Assembly: GCA_945901245.1 (NCBI GenBank)
Contig: CAMDKY010000004.1
Coordinates: 1 to 64,000 of the forward strand
DNA length: 64,000 nucleotides
Origin: Polynucleobacter meluiroseus
GTDB taxonomy: Bacteria > Pseudomonadota > Gammaproteobacteria > Burkholderiales > Burkholderiaceae
Reading direction: 5' to 3'
This document shows positions 8,669 through 17,566 of the stretch, one piece after another (position 1 is the first letter of the stretch; the number at the start of each line of letters is the position of its first letter). The notes beneath the pieces are model-generated. The model saw only the letters and a program-made list of their open reading frames with translations, did not search any database and was not told where the DNA came from. Both the position numbers and the translations under genes were made by a program.

Positions 8669-9544
8669 TAGGCCGCTATTTTTTGCCGCCATTGCCTTCA
8701 TCATCGAAAGCATTTGGAAATAGGGTGGCGGGGGATCATTAAATTCAGAATTATCAAATGCAGTAATTCGTGTCTTATCAATTGCCTTGAAAATTTCGGA
8801 ATCAAACTGAATGCCTCTGGGCGCCTCATCCAGACTATACGAATCTGCGTCAACCTTAGACACCATTTTCACTACTTCAGCCCTGCCCGCCTCAATCCGC
8901 ACAATCCAAATATCGGTATAGCCGGTGGTGTCCCGAAACAGAGTCCAGCGCCCCCAACTCACATCGTCATCCTGCATATAGGAATCTTGCTCTAATACCC
9001 GCAATACGCTACCGCTGTACTTAAATAGAGCGGATAAATTTTCATTAATGTCGTTCATAAAGTAATGCATTTTGATCGCATCATCAAATGCGGGCAAGCC
9101 GAGTTCCGCCAGATGCTGCTCGTATTTTTTAAACGACCGATTGCAACCATCTACCCGCATTTCTGGGTTTATTTCGCTTGGTTCCACAGGCTCTAATTGC
9201 ATATGCGCTTCATATGCTTGGCTGGCCTGTAGGCTAATGTTTGAAAAAAGACTTAGCGACTCAGGACTAATTCCATAGGTATTAAACCAATGCTTTTCAA
9301 TGTCCAAACAAGCCTGCGCTAACTGTGCATGCAGAAGGTCATCCTTTGGAAAATCAGCTTCGCAGGCGTAAAGTTGATCAACCAAACGCGCTACTCCCCC
9401 ATCGGATTTTGGGCTACTGGCATGCCAAAAGTCTTGGAAGCTATCGTATTTAAATCGCGCGCAATAAAACTGGAAAACGTTCAGGTCAAATTGCAATTGG
9501 CCCATAAAGGAGGGCTTACCTTTTACTAAATCAAATAATCCCAT
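8666..9544 (-). CDS. Hypothetical protein between two bactofilins
   Basis: 292 residues, soluble, with no signal peptide or membrane helix. It is rich in aromatic and acidic residues and ends in a Pro-rich/Met-rich tail (DPPPPYF then MLSMMKAMAAK). The middle carries helical stretches and the C-terminal third looks beta-rich (WTLFRDTTGYTDIWIVRIE). No family recognised. It follows bactofilin 3 (9598-10050) on the same strand with a 53-nt gap, so the two may be co-transcribed. Confidence 0.6.
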   Translation of the reverse strand: MGLFDLVKGKPSFMGQLQFDLNVFQFYCARFKYDSFQDFWHASSPKSDGGVARLVDQLYACEADFPKDDLLHAQLAQACLDIEKHWFNTYGISPESLSLFSNISLQASQAYEAHMQLEPVEPSEINPEMRVDGCNRSFKKYEQHLAELGLPAFDDAIKMHYFMNDINENLSALFKYSGSVLRVLEQDSYMQDDDVSWGRWTLFRDTTGYTDIWIVRIEAGRAEVVKMVSKVDADSYSLDEAPRGIQFDSEIFKAIDKTRITAFDNSEFNDPPPPYFQMLSMMKAMAAKNSGL

Positions 9545-9597
9545 AACTGCCTATTCCTAATGTGGAGTATATGAATGGATGGCCCAGCAAGAAGGCT

Positions 9598-10050
9598 TTA
9601 CCTGCTTTTAATCTTGCTCCAATTGGCCTGAAAAATTGCTGCCGAATCAGACGATCCCTCGGGCTCTTCACCATTTCTGGAGATCATTAAGCCATTTAAT
9701 TTAGCGCCGTGCTCAATTCCCAACTGGCCATAGGTAATGTCGCCCCGGACTTCAGCACCCTCATGCAACTCGACGCGCTCGGTAGCATAAATATTTCCCT
9801 CGACTCGCCCCGCAACCAGAACTCGAAACGCAAAAATATCACCCTGCACCACGCCGGTTTTACCCAGTGCAATACTCACGCTCTTGCCCTGACGCGCTTC
9901 GATATTACCAATGACGCGCCCGTCAATTCGCAGGCTCTCATTGGCAACTAACCTACCATGCACCTCGGTTGCGGGTCCTATGATTGTTTCAAAGGACTCC
10001 ATGGTGGGCTGCAAGAACTTAATCGATTGGGATTTTTTTTTGAAGATCAT
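9598..10050 (-). CDS. Bactofilin 3
   Basis: 150 residues with bactofilin repeats (TEVHGRL, GRVIGNIEA, GVVQGDIF, GRVEGNIY, AEVRGDI, AKLNGLM) and a basic N-terminus (MIFKKKSQSIKF) of the kind that can bind membrane. It is the third bactofilin within 4 kb. All three differ in their tails, suggesting specialised subunits rather than a fresh duplication. Confidence 0.85.
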   Translation of the reverse strand: MIFKKKSQSIKFLQPTMESFETIIGPATEVHGRLVANESLRIDGRVIGNIEARQGKSVSIALGKTGVVQGDIFAFRVLVAGRVEGNIYATERVELHEGAEVRGDITYGQLGIEHGAKLNGLMISRNGEEPEGSSDSAAIFQANWSKIKSR

Positions 10051-10291
10051 CTTTCATTTTCCTTTGGGCGCCATCCCTTTATTTTGGCAGGGGATCCATT
10101 CTAGCTTCATTTGACTAAGTCAAACAGGCTCAATTCAGGCGGGGAAAATGAATTTAGTTAGTAATTACAAACTTTTTTAAGGCAACGCACTTCTTACAGT
10201 AAATTGAGGCAGTACCTCAGCATCCAAAAAGCTAGAACAATCCTATTTATTCCAGGGGCCGTGGAATCATCGCCTTTTCCAAGTGGCCCAG

Positions 10292-10618
10292 CTATTGGGC
10301 TTGCCAACTGTAGCCGCGTGCCCGCATGCAGGCGCGATACAACTCTGGGTTGGTCTGTACGCCAGCGTATCCGCTCGCCCCACCCCACCCTGGCCCCCAT
10401 CCCGGACCCCAACCAGAGCCCCAGCCAGGAGAGCCACTGAGGTAACTAAAGGGCTGCTGGGCTTGCTGTAAACAAGCGTACTTATCTTGATCTACCTGAA
10501 GCGGCTGTGTGCTGTCTTTAACCCAATCCCCTGCAGGCGCAGCGCAGCCACCTAGCAATAGTGTCGCCAGCAGCACCCCTGAAAGGATGGGGTTTACAAG
10601 GTGCGTGTACATGGCCAT
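10292..10618 (-). CDS. Gly/Trp-rich lipoprotein
   Basis: 108 residues with a lipoprotein signal (LLATLLLGGCAAP, a good lipobox LGGC at about residues 22-25). The mature part contains a low-complexity tract of repeated GWG/PGWG units (about residues 62-80), then a short conserved-looking end with a Cys (LYRACMRARGYSW). Small outer-membrane lipoproteins with this tail are common in Burkholderiales. Function unknown. The in-frame ATG two codons downstream is an alternative start. Confidence 0.6.
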   Translation of the reverse strand: MAMYTHLVNPILSGVLLATLLLGGCAAPAGDWVKDSTQPLQVDQDKYACLQQAQQPFSYLSGSPGWGSGWGPGWGPGWGGASGYAGVQTNPELYRACMRARGYSWQAQ

Positions 10619-10636
10619 GGTGTTATTGGATTGTCT

Positions 10637-11359
10637 TTACTCAATGGGTTTACTCAGTTGCTCTCGATCGCCTGCTGAAAGCCAACACCACTCGCCCTCT
10701 TTGAGATCGGCTGGCATGGGGTAGTTTCCGATCGAGGATCGATGCAATAGAGCGACGTGATTGCCTGCTGCAGCGAGCATGCGCTTCACCTGGTGATAGC
10801 GCCCTTCCACAATCGTCATCGCCAAACGACGCTCATCCAGTAGGGTACATGCTTTAGCAAAACAAGGGCTGGGATCATCATCCAAAATAACGCCACCCAG
10901 TAAGTGATCAATTTGCTGTTGGGTGATCGGCTCAGCTGCAGTGATCTCATAGACCTTGCCAATATTTTTCTTAGGGGTGGTCATGCGGTGAATAAATTGC
11001 CCATCATCCGAGAGCAGCAATAAACCAGTCGTGTCTTGATCAAGGCGCCCAACGCATTGCACTGCTCGTTCAATTAAGGGTCTTGGTAAAAGGCTATAGA
11101 CGCTCGGGTGATGCTTGGTCTTATGGGAGCATTCGTAATTGGCGGGCTTATTAAAAGCTATGTAGGCTTTTTCGTGATAAACCCAATCGACGCCTTCAAC
11201 CCGGAGCACCAGACCTTCAGGGTCCATTTTGATTTCGGGATCATCGGCCAAAATACCATTGATCTCGACTAAATCGGCATAGACTAAATCACTGCAATAA
11301 CGGCGCGTGCCAAAGCCTTGGCTAAAGAGTATTTTTTCGAGCGTAAGGGGTTTAGCCAT
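10637..11359 (-). CDS. rsuA: 16S rRNA pseudouridine-516 synthase
   Basis: 240 residues: an N-terminal S4-like RNA-binding domain (LEKILFSQGFGTRRYCSDLV) and the RsuA/RluB catalytic domain with GRLDQDTTGLLLLS, in which the Asp of RLDxxTxG is the nucleophile. It converts U516 of 16S rRNA to pseudouridine. This housekeeping gene marks the left border of the PGC. Confidence 0.9.
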   Translation of the reverse strand: MAKPLTLEKILFSQGFGTRRYCSDLVYADLVEINGILADDPEIKMDPEGLVLRVEGVDWVYHEKAYIAFNKPANYECSHKTKHHPSVYSLLPRPLIERAVQCVGRLDQDTTGLLLLSDDGQFIHRMTTPKKNIGKVYEITAAEPITQQQIDHLLGGVILDDDPSPCFAKACTLLDERRLAMTIVEGRYHQVKRMLAAAGNHVALLHRSSIGNYPMPADLKEGEWCWLSAGDREQLSKPIE

Positions 11360-11432
11360 GCAATGGGAATGAGTTCAGTGAATATCTGCTTAGCAGAATA
11401 CACCGATCAACCCCCTACTAGCACAGCCGCCT

Positions 11433-12410
11433 CTAGCCTTTGTATTGCTCGACGTGAAAGGTGGCTTTTTCTAAGGCGTCGACCGCATCAATGCCCACCA
11501 TGTCGGCGCCTAAATCCTCAACGAGTTCGGGGTTTTGATTAAACACCGGGCTGCCAATCATGATGCCAACATGGGGATTTAAGGATACCGATCGAACTTC
11601 GTCAATCATTCGCTTCAAATCTGGAAATTGCTCACGCACGCTTGCGGATAAGCCAACGACATCGAACCACTGCGTCTTGGCCATCCGTAAAATATCGGCT
11701 TCGGTTGCGGCTAGCTCACCCCACACACGCCAACCGGCACGCGCAAAAAACTCCGACACCATAAAAAGGCCCAAGGTGTGTTGTGAGCCTGGTAGAGGCA
11801 CTAGCATGACTCTTTTCCCTTGCTGTTTGTACTCGGCATACTCTTGAAACATCGGGCTTAAGTCATACATCAATTGCTTGATGCGCCATAAAGCCACTGT
11901 GACTTGCGTAAAGTCAGCATCGTCGCTTTCCCACATTTCACCGAGTTTGCGTGCCACTGGAGTTAAGAGATTGAGGTAGACCTCTTCCAACTCGATTCCA
12001 TTCGCGAATAATTCTTTAACGTAGCTTGCCGAAGGAGCGGCATCGTCCTTCAAAAGCAGAATTAACAACTGATCAATGTGCGCGCCATTAATGCTAGGGT
12101 GCGCTGGCACATTGAGCTGACCATTTTCCAATCGGTCAGCCTGTAAGTGGTGCTCAACAATATGCGGCAGGATATTGCCTTCAATCGTTTTTACCAAGGA
12201 GCTTAAATACTCTTCCGGGGTACATGCCTTCGATAAGGGGTGCGACTCAATCGGGCTATTGGCACCCGAATCGATTGGCGCATCGTTGGTCAAGCAATCC
12301 GCCCACGCATTGCGCTGCGCATTATTGATTGGATCAGGCCCACCGGAGACTGGCTTGGTCTTAACGACCAATTTCTCGCGCGCTAAGTCAACTAAGCTAA
12401 GAAGCTTCAT
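11433..12410 (-). CDS. AerR/PpaA-type cobalamin-binding regulator (second copy)
   Basis: 325 residues. The first ~125 are a poorly conserved extension. The rest matches the AerR/PpaA family: a helical B12 cap (EEVYLNLLTPVARKLGEMW), then a cobalamin-binding Rossmann domain with PGSQHTLGLFMV, whose His corresponds to the one that contacts cobalt in AerR. Family members sense light through adenosyl/hydroxo-cobalamin and antagonise PpsR/CrtJ. A paralogue lies next to ppsR (35753-36646). This copy closes the PGC on the left, 222 nt beyond bciB, in its own transcription unit. Its role beside the ppsR-linked copy is unknown. Confidence 0.8.
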   Translation of the reverse strand: MKLLSLVDLAREKLVVKTKPVSGGPDPINNAQRNAWADCLTNDAPIDSGANSPIESHPLSKACTPEEYLSSLVKTIEGNILPHIVEHHLQADRLENGQLNVPAHPSINGAHIDQLLILLLKDDAAPSASYVKELFANGIELEEVYLNLLTPVARKLGEMWESDDADFTQVTVALWRIKQLMYDLSPMFQEYAEYKQQGKRVMLVPLPGSQHTLGLFMVSEFFARAGWRVWGELAATEADILRMAKTQWFDVVGLSASVREQFPDLKRMIDEVRSVSLNPHVGIMIGSPVFNQNPELVEDLGADMVGIDAVDALEKATFHVEQYKG

Positions 12411-12632
12411 GTTATTCGGTTAAATGGTCCCACCAGATCATTTGTACGCAGAAAAAATTAATTTACGTTAATGGTTGAGGGCAGTTAAGAGATCCAGGTA
12501 AGTGAGAGAACTTACGTTATAAAGGGTTTTTTTCTTTCCCGCACGGTCTCCAATACCACTAAGGGATTACCTTAATAGGCACTTTCACATCATAAAAAAT
12601 AGTGTGCCTCAGAATTGCCCGCGAATCTGTAA

Positions 12633-13859
12633 TTAATGTGCGTCGCTGGATTTACTTTGTTCATTGGATTCAGGACTTAAGCCGTAGCGCTTAATCAAGG
12701 TCCAGATGTGTTGGGGGACCATATTCTTAATTTTCTGCGGCGCCATTTGCCGTAAGTGCAAAACCGACTCTATACCCTTCATCTCAACGCGGGCTTTAGC
12801 AAATTCGAGTCCGCGGGGACCAAATCGCGGCATCACCCAAGCCATGATCGGACGCAAAAAACTCGGCATGCGGTTTACAGGCAAGCCTCCAGCAGCTAAT
12901 TTGACGTTTTTCATAAAACCTTGCACTGCCGAGATGCGTTTACCCGCGGTAGTAACTGGCTCCAAGATGAGCTCGGGCGCAATTAAATCCAAGACAGCCT
13001 GTCCACGAGAATTACGCACAATCACCCACTGCGCGCCCGTGCCTGCCATATATCCCACTGTGATATCCGATAAGGCATTGACGTAATCCACGCAGGTTTT
13101 GCAGGTCAACGGAAAAAAATCACTGGGTAAATCGGATAAAGGCAAATTGAGAAAGGGGATCTCTTGTTTTGTGCCATTCTTAAAACGCAATTCCACTTTA
13201 TAGTCTGCCCGAAACTCCAAGTAAGTAATGCTATCGGGATCTTTATTTAACAAACTCAAAAAGTGATGAAAGTGTTCAGTCGTCGTATTGTCTGAGCACG
13301 GCGAACCCACAATCAGGAGTTTTTCAAAACCCAGCTCCTGCTCCAATGCGCGCGCCGCATACACTTGGCACGGAATACCAATCATCGCCACTTTTTTATG
13401 GCCGGCTTGTTTGGCGAGTTCCAGGTACTGCACTACGGGCGCATAACCCATACGCATACCGCGGCACTGCGCCATATCCGCTGCCTTGGTCACAATAATC
13501 GGTACGGGTTTCCAGCGGTCGTGGGAATCACCCGTTACGGTCACCACGGCATCCACAATGCCTTTTTCAAGGAGTAACTCACCAATGCGTGTGATGATGC
13601 CGGTCCACTGCGCTCCGACTAAAGGCGCTTTCATCTGCGCCCGTGCCATGCTGAGGTAGGGGCCGAAAAAGACCTCATCGGATTCAATCAGATTGCGCGG
13701 GCGGCCATGCACTACAGTTTCGAAACCGGGATAGTCCGGCTGAATAAATTGGCATGCGGAACCGCAGCGCTTAGGGTCGCTACTACGTGAGACTCCACAG
13801 TCAGTGCATAAATCCCGATAGGGTGCTGCTGCCGCTTGATTTACGACGCTGTCGAGCAT
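12633..13859 (-). CDS. bciB: Ferredoxin-dependent divinyl (proto)chlorophyllide 8-vinyl reductase
   Basis: 408 residues of the F420-hydrogenase/dehydrogenase beta-subunit family, matching BciB. It reduces the C8 vinyl group using ferredoxin, FAD and Fe-S clusters. Visible cysteines: the N-terminal set CTDCG...RCGSAC (about 18-37), [14 protein letters not shown] and LTCKTCVDY. The third position of the first motif is Ser (CGVS) rather than the Cys of a classical ferredoxin motif. Its start overlaps the end of dxs by 19 nt, placing it last in the bchG operon. No bciA is seen in the window. Confidence 0.85.
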   Translation of the reverse strand: MLDSVVNQAAAAPYRDLCTDCGVSRSSDPKRCGSACQFIQPDYPGFETVVHGRPRNLIESDEVFFGPYLSMARAQMKAPLVGAQWTGIITRIGELLLEKGIVDAVVTVTGDSHDRWKPVPIIVTKAADMAQCRGMRMGYAPVVQYLELAKQAGHKKVAMIGIPCQVYAARALEQELGFEKLLIVGSPCSDNTTTEHFHHFLSLLNKDPDSITYLEFRADYKVELRFKNGTKQEIPFLNLPLSDLPSDFFPLTCKTCVDYVNALSDITVGYMAGTGAQWVIVRNSRGQAVLDLIAPELILEPVTTAGKRISAVQGFMKNVKLAAGGLPVNRMPSFLRPIMAWVMPRFGPRGLEFAKARVEMKGIESVLHLRQMAPQKIKNMVPQHIWTLIKRYGLSPESNEQSKSSDAH

Positions 13860-15742
13860 GCCTCAATCGCAAAACGGGTTCGTACTCGAATCTCAATCTG
13901 CTTAGCTGATAAGCCATACAGATTCATCAGCGAAGGGATATCGCCATGCTCGGTAAATTGATCAGGTAAGCCAATTTGTAAAGCCGATACCTGAATATCT
14001 TGCTCTGCTAAATATTCTAAACAGGCGCTGCCCGCACCACCCATCACGCAACTGTCTTCGACGAGTACGATACCATCATGGCTCACTGCAATCGTTTTAA
14101 GTAATGCTTCATCGAGCGGTTTTACAAAGCGCATATTGACCACCGTGGCATCGATTACCTCCGCCACTTCCAGGGCGGTATAGAGCATCGGCCCAAAGCA
14201 GATAAAGGCAATGCGCTTAGCAGGTTTACCTTGGATAGTCCGTTCTACATGGCCTTTACCTATCACCATCGCCTCAAGTGCAGTGCCTGCATCCGGGCCC
14301 TGACCACTGCCGCGGGGGTAGCGAATCGCCGATGGGCCATCGAAGGCAAAGCCGGTTGTCAGCATATCGCGACACTCTTGCGCATTGGCGGGCGTCATCA
14401 CCAGCATATTGGGCAAGCAGCGCAGGTAGGCAATATCATAAGCACCTGCATGCGTCGCGCCATCGGCACCGACCATGCCCGCCCGATCTATCGCAAAGAC
14501 CACGGGTAAATTTTGTAGCGCCACATCGTGTACCAATTGATCGTAACCGCGTTGTAAGAAGGTGGAATAAATCGCAACGACGGGCTTTAATCCCTCACAG
14601 GCAATACCGGCAGCAAACGTTACGGCATGTTGCTCGGCAATACCCACATCGTGGTAGCGCGCCGGAAAGCGGCGTTCAAATTCCACTAGGCCAGAACCTT
14701 CGCGCATGGCGGGCGTAATACCAATCAAGCGCTCATCGGCTGCCGCCATATCGCATAACCAATTGCCAAACACCTGGGTGAAGGTTTGTTTGGACGGCTT
14801 ACTGGGCTGTATTCCGATTTCAGTATTGAATGGACTAGGGCCATGGTAGGCAATTGGATCGGCCTCGGCGCGATCGTAGCCTTTGCCCTTTTTGGTCACA
14901 ATGTGTAAGAACTGAGGGCCCTCCGTCTTGGCGAGCTTATTAATATTCTCGAGCGTAGCAACGAGGGCATGAATATCATGCCCATCAATTGGGCCATAGT
15001 AATCAAAACCAAATTCTTCAAAGATGGTGGCTGGGCCCACCATGCCTTTGGCATGGCCTTCGAGTCGCTTGGCAAACTCCCGTAGCGGCGGCGCGTACGA
15101 CAGTACTTTATCTAGACCGCGCTTGGTGACTGCATAGGCTGAACTGCTGATGAGTTTTGCAAAGTAACGATTGAGCGCCCCTACTGCTGGTGAGATGGAC
15201 ATTTCGTTGTCATTCAGAATCACGATCAGTGGCACATCTTTGCGCACGCCAGCGTTGTTCATCGCCTCAAAGGCCATACCCGCACTCATCGAGCCATCGC
15301 CAATCACGGCGACTACCGTGCGATCCTCCCCTTTGGTCTTGGCTGCAACTGCCATACCCAATGCTGCTGAAATGCTAGTCGACGAATGGGCTGTACCAAA
15401 GGCATCGTATTCACTCTCTGAACGGCGCGGAAACCCCGATAGGCCATTGAATTGACGCAAACTCGCCATGCCTTCGCGACGACCCGTCAAAATCTTGTGC
15501 GCATAGCTCTGGTGACCCACATCCCAAATGATCCGGTCTTCTGGGGTGTTGAGCACATAGTGGAGTGCCAAGCTCAGCTCAACCGTACCCAAGTTAGACG
15601 ACAGGTGTCCGCCGGTTTTAGCGACTGACTTTAGGATGTACTCCCGCAGATCATGAGCAAGTTGTGGCAATTGACTAGGGTCGCAATCCCGCAAGTCCTG
15701 CGGGGATCCAATGGTCTCTAAAAGATTGGTTACTTTAAGCAT
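13841..15742 (-). CDS. dxs: 1-deoxy-D-xylulose-5-phosphate synthase
   Basis: 633 residues, full family length. The thiamine-diphosphate motif ([18 protein letters not shown]) and the transketolase pyrimidine domain are intact, and the catalytic His region ([12 protein letters not shown]) is present. It condenses pyruvate and glyceraldehyde-3-phosphate, the first committed step of the MEP pathway that supplies phytol and carotenoid precursors. It follows hemA by 15 nt, so isoprenoid supply is tied to pigment expression. Whether a second housekeeping dxs exists elsewhere cannot be seen here. Confidence 0.95.
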   Translation of the reverse strand: MLKVTNLLETIGSPQDLRDCDPSQLPQLAHDLREYILKSVAKTGGHLSSNLGTVELSLALHYVLNTPEDRIIWDVGHQSYAHKILTGRREGMASLRQFNGLSGFPRRSESEYDAFGTAHSSTSISAALGMAVAAKTKGEDRTVVAVIGDGSMSAGMAFEAMNNAGVRKDVPLIVILNDNEMSISPAVGALNRYFAKLISSSAYAVTKRGLDKVLSYAPPLREFAKRLEGHAKGMVGPATIFEEFGFDYYGPIDGHDIHALVATLENINKLAKTEGPQFLHIVTKKGKGYDRAEADPIAYHGPSPFNTEIGIQPSKPSKQTFTQVFGNWLCDMAAADERLIGITPAMREGSGLVEFERRFPARYHDVGIAEQHAVTFAAGIACEGLKPVVAIYSTFLQRGYDQLVHDVALQNLPVVFAIDRAGMVGADGATHAGAYDIAYLRCLPNMLVMTPANAQECRDMLTTGFAFDGPSAIRYPRGSGQGPDAGTALEAMVIGKGHVERTIQGKPAKRIAFICFGPMLYTALEVAEVIDATVVNMRFVKPLDEALLKTIAVSHDGIVLVEDSCVMGGAGSACLEYLAEQDIQVSALQIGLPDQFTEHGDIPSLMNLYGLSAKQIEIRVRTRFAIEACSTAS

Positions 15743-15757
15743 AGCGACCTCACTGTC

Positions 15758-17059
15758 CTATTTGTGTCCATACATGCTGGAAATCATTTTTTTGTAATCA
15801 TCCAACTCATGGGCAGGACTTGTCTTTAAAGCATGAATTGGTGCATGCATTAATTTATTCGCCAAGGCTTGGGCCATGGTCGCCATCACATCCATCGGAT
15901 CATCGCCCTTCGCCAAACGCCGGCGCGCTTTTTCCAATTCAATTTGCTTAAACTGCTCGGTTGATTCTTGCAGTGACTGAATAATCGGCACGACGGTACG
16001 ACGCTCAAGGGATTCATAAAACTCACTTACGCCCTGATCAATGATCGACTCTGCTTCGGTCACTGCTTGCAAACGGCTTTCTTGGCCGGCTTGCACTACC
16101 TCACCCAAATCATCTACCGAATACAAGTACACATCCCGAATCGATTTAATTTCTGGCTCGACATCGCGTGGCACAGCCAAATCGATTAAGACCATCGGCC
16201 GGCGATTGCGTGCTTTTAATGCGGTTTTAATCATCCCCATACCAATGATGGGCAAGGAGCTCGCAGTACAGGAAACCACGATATCAAATTGATGCAATTG
16301 GCTTGGTAGGTCTTGCAAAGCAAACACCTCGGTAGCGATGCCTTGCTGCGTAAACACAGCCGCCAATTCATGGCCCTTTTCAAGAGTACGATTAGAAATC
16401 GTAATTTGCTTGGGCTTGCGAGTTGCAAAATGATTAGCGCACAAGGAGATCATTTCACCGGCGCCAATAAAGAGTACTTTGCTATCGGCAATGTCGCCAA
16501 AAATACGTTCACTTAAGCGCACAGCGGCACTGGCCATGGATACTGATTGGCTACCAATTTTCGTATTGCCCCGAACCGCTTTAGCAACCGAGAAGGTCTT
16601 ATTGAAGAGTGGCTTTAGGTAAGAGCCTAAGGTACCAACCTCATCGGCATGCTGCACTGCTTGTTTCATCTGCCCGAGAATTTGGGTCTCACCCAGTACC
16701 ATGGAATCTAAACCACACCCGACGCGGAAGGCGTGCTTTACAGCCATATTCTCTTTAGCTGAATAGATGTAGGGTTTCAGTTCATGGCGGTGCATATTTT
16801 TTTGCGCTAAGAGCCAGTCAATCGCTTTCGCTTCTAAGTGATTGTCGGTGTAATCCAAATCATTGGCAGCGCAATAAATTTCCATCCGATTGCAGGTCGA
16901 CAATATGGCAACCTCGGGCGAGCTCGCTGCATTGGTACCTTTGAGATAGGCCCGCAAATCCAGCAAGGCATCGCGTAACACCTCAGGCGCAACAGCTACA
17001 CTCTCCCGAATATCAATCGGTGCGGTGTGGTGGTTTACGCCTAGGTTGAGTAGTTTCAT
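15758..17059 (-). CDS. hemA: Glutamyl-tRNA reductase
   Basis: 433 residues. It starts MKLLNLGVNHHTAPIDIRE and carries the active-site Cys motif STCNRMEIYC, the NADPH-binding domain (VLFIGAGEM) and the dimerisation domain at the C-terminus. It reduces glutamyl-tRNA to glutamate-1-semialdehyde in the C5 route to 5-aminolevulinate, the rate-setting step of tetrapyrrole synthesis. It sits between tspO (12 nt upstream) and dxs in the bchG operon, so it can be raised together with bacteriochlorophyll genes. Confidence 0.95.
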   Translation of the reverse strand: MKLLNLGVNHHTAPIDIRESVAVAPEVLRDALLDLRAYLKGTNAASSPEVAILSTCNRMEIYCAANDLDYTDNHLEAKAIDWLLAQKNMHRHELKPYIYSAKENMAVKHAFRVGCGLDSMVLGETQILGQMKQAVQHADEVGTLGSYLKPLFNKTFSVAKAVRGNTKIGSQSVSMASAAVRLSERIFGDIADSKVLFIGAGEMISLCANHFATRKPKQITISNRTLEKGHELAAVFTQQGIATEVFALQDLPSQLHQFDIVVSCTASSLPIIGMGMIKTALKARNRRPMVLIDLAVPRDVEPEIKSIRDVYLYSVDDLGEVVQAGQESRLQAVTEAESIIDQGVSEFYESLERRTVVPIIQSLQESTEQFKQIELEKARRRLAKGDDPMDVMATMAQALANKLMHAPIHALKTSPAHELDDYKKMISSMYGHK

Positions 17060-17071
17060 CGTGATATCTGC

Positions 17072-17563
17072 TTAAGCAAACGGTCCATTGAGGCGAATCG
17101 TTTCCCAATTCAGGGCCATGGCAATCGAGACCCACACTAAGTAGGGAGCCATCAACCATGCTGCTAGGGTCGATACCGGAATCATCACCACAATAATGGC
17201 GGCTACCGATGCCCACAAAAAGACTGCTTCGATCATTGACCAATCAGGGCGGTGCAGCTTGAAATACAACACGCTCCACAGAATGTTGAAAGCGCCATTC
17301 AAAAGGAATAAAACGCTCACCATGAATTTTTTATCAGCACTCGGATGACGACTCCAAAACTCGAGCCAGGCAAACGCCGATGCAATAAAGATGCAGATCC
17401 ACACCACGCCAAAGGCCCAATCGGGTGGTTTCCATGGTGGCTGCAATAAGGCTTTGTACCAAGCCCCTACTTCAGTTGCAAGCCCGCCTGCAATGGCCAC
17501 AATCAAAACCCAGGCCGCGGCAGCGAGTACATGCTTTTGAAGAAGGAAGTCTGTTGTGTTCAT
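17072..17563 (-). CDS. tspO: TspO/MBR family tryptophan-rich sensory protein
   Basis: 163 residues with five hydrophobic helices and the family signature (WYKALLQPPWKPPDWAFGVVW, then LFLLNGAFNILWSVLYF). In Rhodobacter TspO is an outer-membrane porphyrin-binding protein that moderates pigment gene expression in response to oxygen, probably by exporting or degrading tetrapyrrole intermediates. It lies 3 nt from bchP and 12 nt from hemA, between the genes for the last and the first pigment steps. Confidence 0.9.
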   Translation of the reverse strand: MNTTDFLLQKHVLAAAAWVLIVAIAGGLATEVGAWYKALLQPPWKPPDWAFGVVWICIFIASAFAWLEFWSRHPSADKKFMVSVLFLLNGAFNILWSVLYFKLHRPDWSMIEAVFLWASVAAIIVVMIPVSTLAAWLMAPYLVWVSIAMALNWETIRLNGPFA

Positions 17564-17566
17564 ACT

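Noticed and set aside
12498-12539. Terminator-like GTAAGT/ACTTAC hairpin with a downstream T-run
   Set aside because: The T-run is on the plus strand, where no gene precedes it, and it lies about 15 bp from the stem. For the minus-strand bciB transcript there is no U-tract.
14278-14718. 146-codon plus-strand frame inside dxs
   Set aside because: His/Arg/Pro-rich shadow of dxs in antisense; no conserved domain.
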